Shown: piece after piece, positions 58,251 through 60,134 of the stretch | Layout: every line of letters begins with the position of its first letter | Numbering within the stretch: position 1 is the first letter of the stretch | NCBI GenBank assembly: GCA_041656295.1 | Contig: JBBADV010000014.1 | Location: 1-60,134 of the forward strand | Source: Kiritimatiellales bacterium | GTDB taxonomy: Bacteria > Verrucomicrobiota > Kiritimatiellia > Kiritimatiellales > Tichowtungiaceae | Reading direction: 5' to 3' | DNA length: 60,134 nucleotides | Made by a program: the position numbers and the translations under genes | Notes under the pieces: generated by a model | Databases searched by the model: none | Seen by the model: only the letters and a program-made list of their open reading frames with translations | What the model was told of the DNA's origin: nothing

Positions 58251-58862
58251 ATGAGCAAACATCCGGTCAGCCAAGATTTTGCAGACGTTGTAAAGCCGAA
58301 GTTTCCGCTGAACATTTTCCTTTGGTTGCGGCATACATTCATCATCTCCCCGTTTCAGACCTTCTCCGATCTGTTTATCCGCATTGCAAAATATACGCCG
58401 CTGAACTGCCGGATCAAAGCGGCGCTGCTGAAAATGCGCGGCATGAAAATCGGGAAGCTGCCGGTAATTTATGAGCGCGTCTGCGTCGGTCTGCCGTCCA
58501 ATGTTCAAGTCGGTGATTATGTGAATCTGTCACGCGGCGTGCTGCTGGGACCGGGAGCAAAAAAACATGAATCGATCGTCATCGGCAATGAAGTGATGAT
58601 TGGCTACGACGCGAAGCTGCTGGGCAGCGATCATCTGATCCCGGAAGATATTAATAAGCCGATGCGCTGGTCGGGACACACCGATACCGGCGGAATTGTT
58701 GTAGAAGATAACGTCTGGATCTGCGCCAACGTAGTCATCACTGCCGGCTGCCGGATCGGAACCGGCTCGGTCGTTGCCGCCGGCGCGGTGGTCACTAAAG
58801 ATGTTGAACCGTATAGTATTGTCGGCGGCGTTCCGGCGAAAGTGATCCGGAAACGAATTTAA
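58251..58862 (+). CDS. Left-handed beta-helix (hexapeptide) acyltransferase
   Basis: 203 residues. The C-terminal two thirds is a chain of hexapeptide units (VQVGDYVNLSRGVLLGPG, IVIGNEVMIGYDAKLLGSDH with catalytic-type His, IVVEDNVWICANVVITAGCRIGTGSVVAAGAVVTKDVEPYSIVGGVPAKVIRKRI), as in maltose O-acetyltransferase and NeuD/WbbJ enzymes. An N-terminal hydrophobic stretch (about 17-45) may sit at the membrane. Transfers an acetyl or other acyl group to a sugar. 129 bp after the epimerase, preceded by AT-rich DNA and AAGGAA. Confidence 0.88.
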   Translation: MSKHPVSQDFADVVKPKFPLNIFLWLRHTFIISPFQTFSDLFIRIAKYTPLNCRIKAALLKMRGMKIGKLPVIYERVCVGLPSNVQVGDYVNLSRGVLLGPGAKKHESIVIGNEVMIGYDAKLLGSDHLIPEDINKPMRWSGHTDTGGIVVEDNVWICANVVITAGCRIGTGSVVAAGAVVTKDVEPYSIVGGVPAKVIRKRI

Positions 58863-58880
58863 AAAAGGAATGCAGCAATA

Positions 58881-59990
58881 ATGACTCCGCGACAGCGAAT
58901 TCAGGCGGCTTTATCACACGAAATTCCGGATAGGACGCCAACCGACGGCTGGTTTCATCCGGAGGTCAGAGAAAAACTGAAAGCTTATTTCAACCTGACG
59001 GAGTGGGATGATGTTCTGCTGGAACTGGGCGTCGAAGGCTGGAAAGTTGTAGATATTCCGCTCGCCGATAAAAAATTTGATGCGGCCGCTACACCGCGCC
59101 CCGGTGGAAAACCCGGCCCGGTCGCCATCTGGTATGATGAATTCACCTATGAAGACCGCTGGGGTGTAATCCAGCAAAAAGACGCGGACAACCGTTATGA
59201 AAAGCGCATCAGCGGGCCGCTTGACGACATGGATGAACTGGAACAGCTCTTGCAGTTTCCATGGCCGGTGCTGACGGAACAGGTTGCGCCGGAAACGCTG
59301 ACAAACCTGTCACGGCAGATTGACCAGTTAAAAACAGAACAAAAATTTGTGGTCGGCGGTTTCGCCAATCCGTTTCGCACCGGCTGGCATTTGCGCGGTA
59401 TGGACGGGTTTCTCGGCGATTATGCAGCGGAACCGGAAATGATTGATGTCATTTACGACAACCTGTTCGCTTTTTACGGCGACATGGCCCGCGAACTGGC
59501 AAAAGCCGGCGTGGATATGATCAACGTTATTGGTGATCTCGGTATGCAAACCGGCATGATGATTAATCCGGATACCTGGCGCAATCAGGATAAACCGCGC
59601 TGGCAGAAACTTCTTGACGGTTGCCGCGCAATCAATCCCGCTCTGCATTTTTTCTTTCACAGCGACGGCAACATTATGGCGATTGTGGACGATCTGATTG
59701 ATGTCGGTTTTGACGTCATCAATCCGATTCAACCGGAATGCATGGACCCGCGGCTGGTAAAACAGCGCTGGGGAAACCGCATCACGATCCACGGCGGAAT
59801 CAGCATGCAGCAGACCCTGCCCTTCGGTTCGGTGGAAGACGTGCGGCGGGAAGTAACGGAGCTGATTGACCATTGCGGCCTGGACGGCGGGCTCGTTATG
59901 TTTCCGTCCAACGTACTGCAACCCGACATTCCGGTAGAAAATATCGTTGCGTGTTTTCATGCTGCGAGGGACAAAAAACTGCTTGCATGA
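58881..59990 (+). CDS. Uroporphyrinogen decarboxylase/methyltransferase-family protein
   Basis: 369 residues. UroD-fold signs: MTPRQRIQAALSHEIPDRTPTDGWF at the start, FVVGGFANPFRTGWHLRGMDGFLGDY in the centre, GDLGMQTGMMINPDTWRNQDKPRWQKLLDGCRAINPALHFFFHSDGNI and GFDVINPIQPECMDPRLVKQRWGNRITIHGGIS. The HSDGN and NP.QPE forms are those of the UroD-like group next to sugar genes, not of heme enzymes (the N-terminal FMRQAGR of HemE is absent). The reaction is unknown; corrinoid methyltransfer or a sugar-related role is possible. It follows the acyltransferase by 18 bp. Confidence 0.85.
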   Translation: MTPRQRIQAALSHEIPDRTPTDGWFHPEVREKLKAYFNLTEWDDVLLELGVEGWKVVDIPLADKKFDAAATPRPGGKPGPVAIWYDEFTYEDRWGVIQQKDADNRYEKRISGPLDDMDELEQLLQFPWPVLTEQVAPETLTNLSRQIDQLKTEQKFVVGGFANPFRTGWHLRGMDGFLGDYAAEPEMIDVIYDNLFAFYGDMARELAKAGVDMINVIGDLGMQTGMMINPDTWRNQDKPRWQKLLDGCRAINPALHFFFHSDGNIMAIVDDLIDVGFDVINPIQPECMDPRLVKQRWGNRITIHGGISMQQTLPFGSVEDVRREVTELIDHCGLDGGLVMFPSNVLQPDIPVENIVACFHAARDKKLLA

Positions 59991-60014
59991 AAAAAATGAG
60001 CGCAAGGAATTCAT

Positions 60015-60134
60015 ATGAAAAAAATTAATTTCGCAGTCATCGGCTGCGGCATGCTGGCGCGCAGTCAGCACATTCCAAACATTGCGAAATCTGAAAAAAC
60101 GATATTGCACACCTGTTGCGATCTGTCCGATGAA
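60015..60134 (+). CDS. Gfo/Idh/MocA-family oxidoreductase (N-terminal part)
   Basis: 40 codons to the window edge, with AAGGAA before the ATG. NAVIGCGM-type Rossmann start: INFAVIGCGMLARSQHIPNI, with the G-x-G-x-x-A nucleotide motif, then HTCCDLSDE. These enzymes oxidise or reduce sugars and cyclitols with NAD(P). Lies 24 bp after the UroD-family gene, so it belongs to the sugar operon. Confidence 0.85.
   Translation, partial: MKKINFAVIGCGMLARSQHIPNIAKSEKTILHTCCDLSDE

Overview
The window looks like a chromosomal piece of a Gram-negative member of the PVC group, most plausibly Kiritimatiellota or a close relative. This is inference. It rests on a PEP-CTERM protein, long right-handed beta-helix proteins with Listeria-Bacteroides-type repeats, an MlaEFD lipid-transport set, an AcrAB/OprM-type pump, and intergenic regions full of short palindromic repeats. 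No rRNA or other phylogenetic marker is present to prove it.

Layout. 1-0.6 kb: an IS30 remnant, then tRNA-Leu(CAG) and tRNA-Pro(CGG). 0.9-4.4 kb: an outer-membrane barrel, an Lrp-type regulator overlapping an aminotransferase, and a secreted esterase. 4.4-8.7 kb: a large frameshifted beta-helix gene enclosed by about 280-bp inverted repeats. 8.8-15.4 kb: a TetR-MFP-pump operon (minus) in which the RND pump and the outer-membrane factor are one reading frame, with an AcrR-like operator upstream. 15.9-21.2 kb: ftsH and a SWIM/SNF2 helicase. 21.5-29.3 kb: a type I restriction-modification locus (hsdM, hsdS, a membrane/coiled-coil gene, a four-helix-bundle gene, hsdR) ending in a broken rhuM. 29.3-37.8 kb: crcB, tRNA-Leu(GAG), two AsmA-like paralogues, a lipoprotein, era, a short endonuclease III relative, DUF1961, GtrA, a thioesterase and an OB-fold protein. 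38-44.3 kb: mlaD-mlaF-mlaE, a protein of repeated [LFWV]P[LVF] motifs, prmC and miaB. 44.4-53.9 kb: two small AT-rich genes, argF, pyrB, lysS, a PEP-CTERM protein, speA, DUF2062 and an HtrA-type protease. 54.0-55.2 kb: an intact IS30 element with a 15-bp target duplication. 55.3-55.7 kb: a TPP riboswitch, its terminator and a ThiS-like stub. 55.8-60.1 kb: a LacI regulator divergent from an epimerase / acyltransferase / UroD-family / Gfo-Idh-MocA sugar cluster that runs off the window.

The most striking theme is the behaviour of dispersed palindromic repeats. One family (core AAAGTAGACGCG...) is inserted twice, in opposite orientations and in frame, inside prmC. A relative at 37.0 kb supplies mirror-image TAG stop codons to two convergent genes. 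Another copy supplies or abuts the ftsH stop. Other repeat families provide the last seven codons of pyrB, probably the first codons of hsdS, and an insert of about 115 nt in the P3 arm of the TPP riboswitch. The repeats therefore appear to shape gene ends, protein interiors and an RNA switch here.
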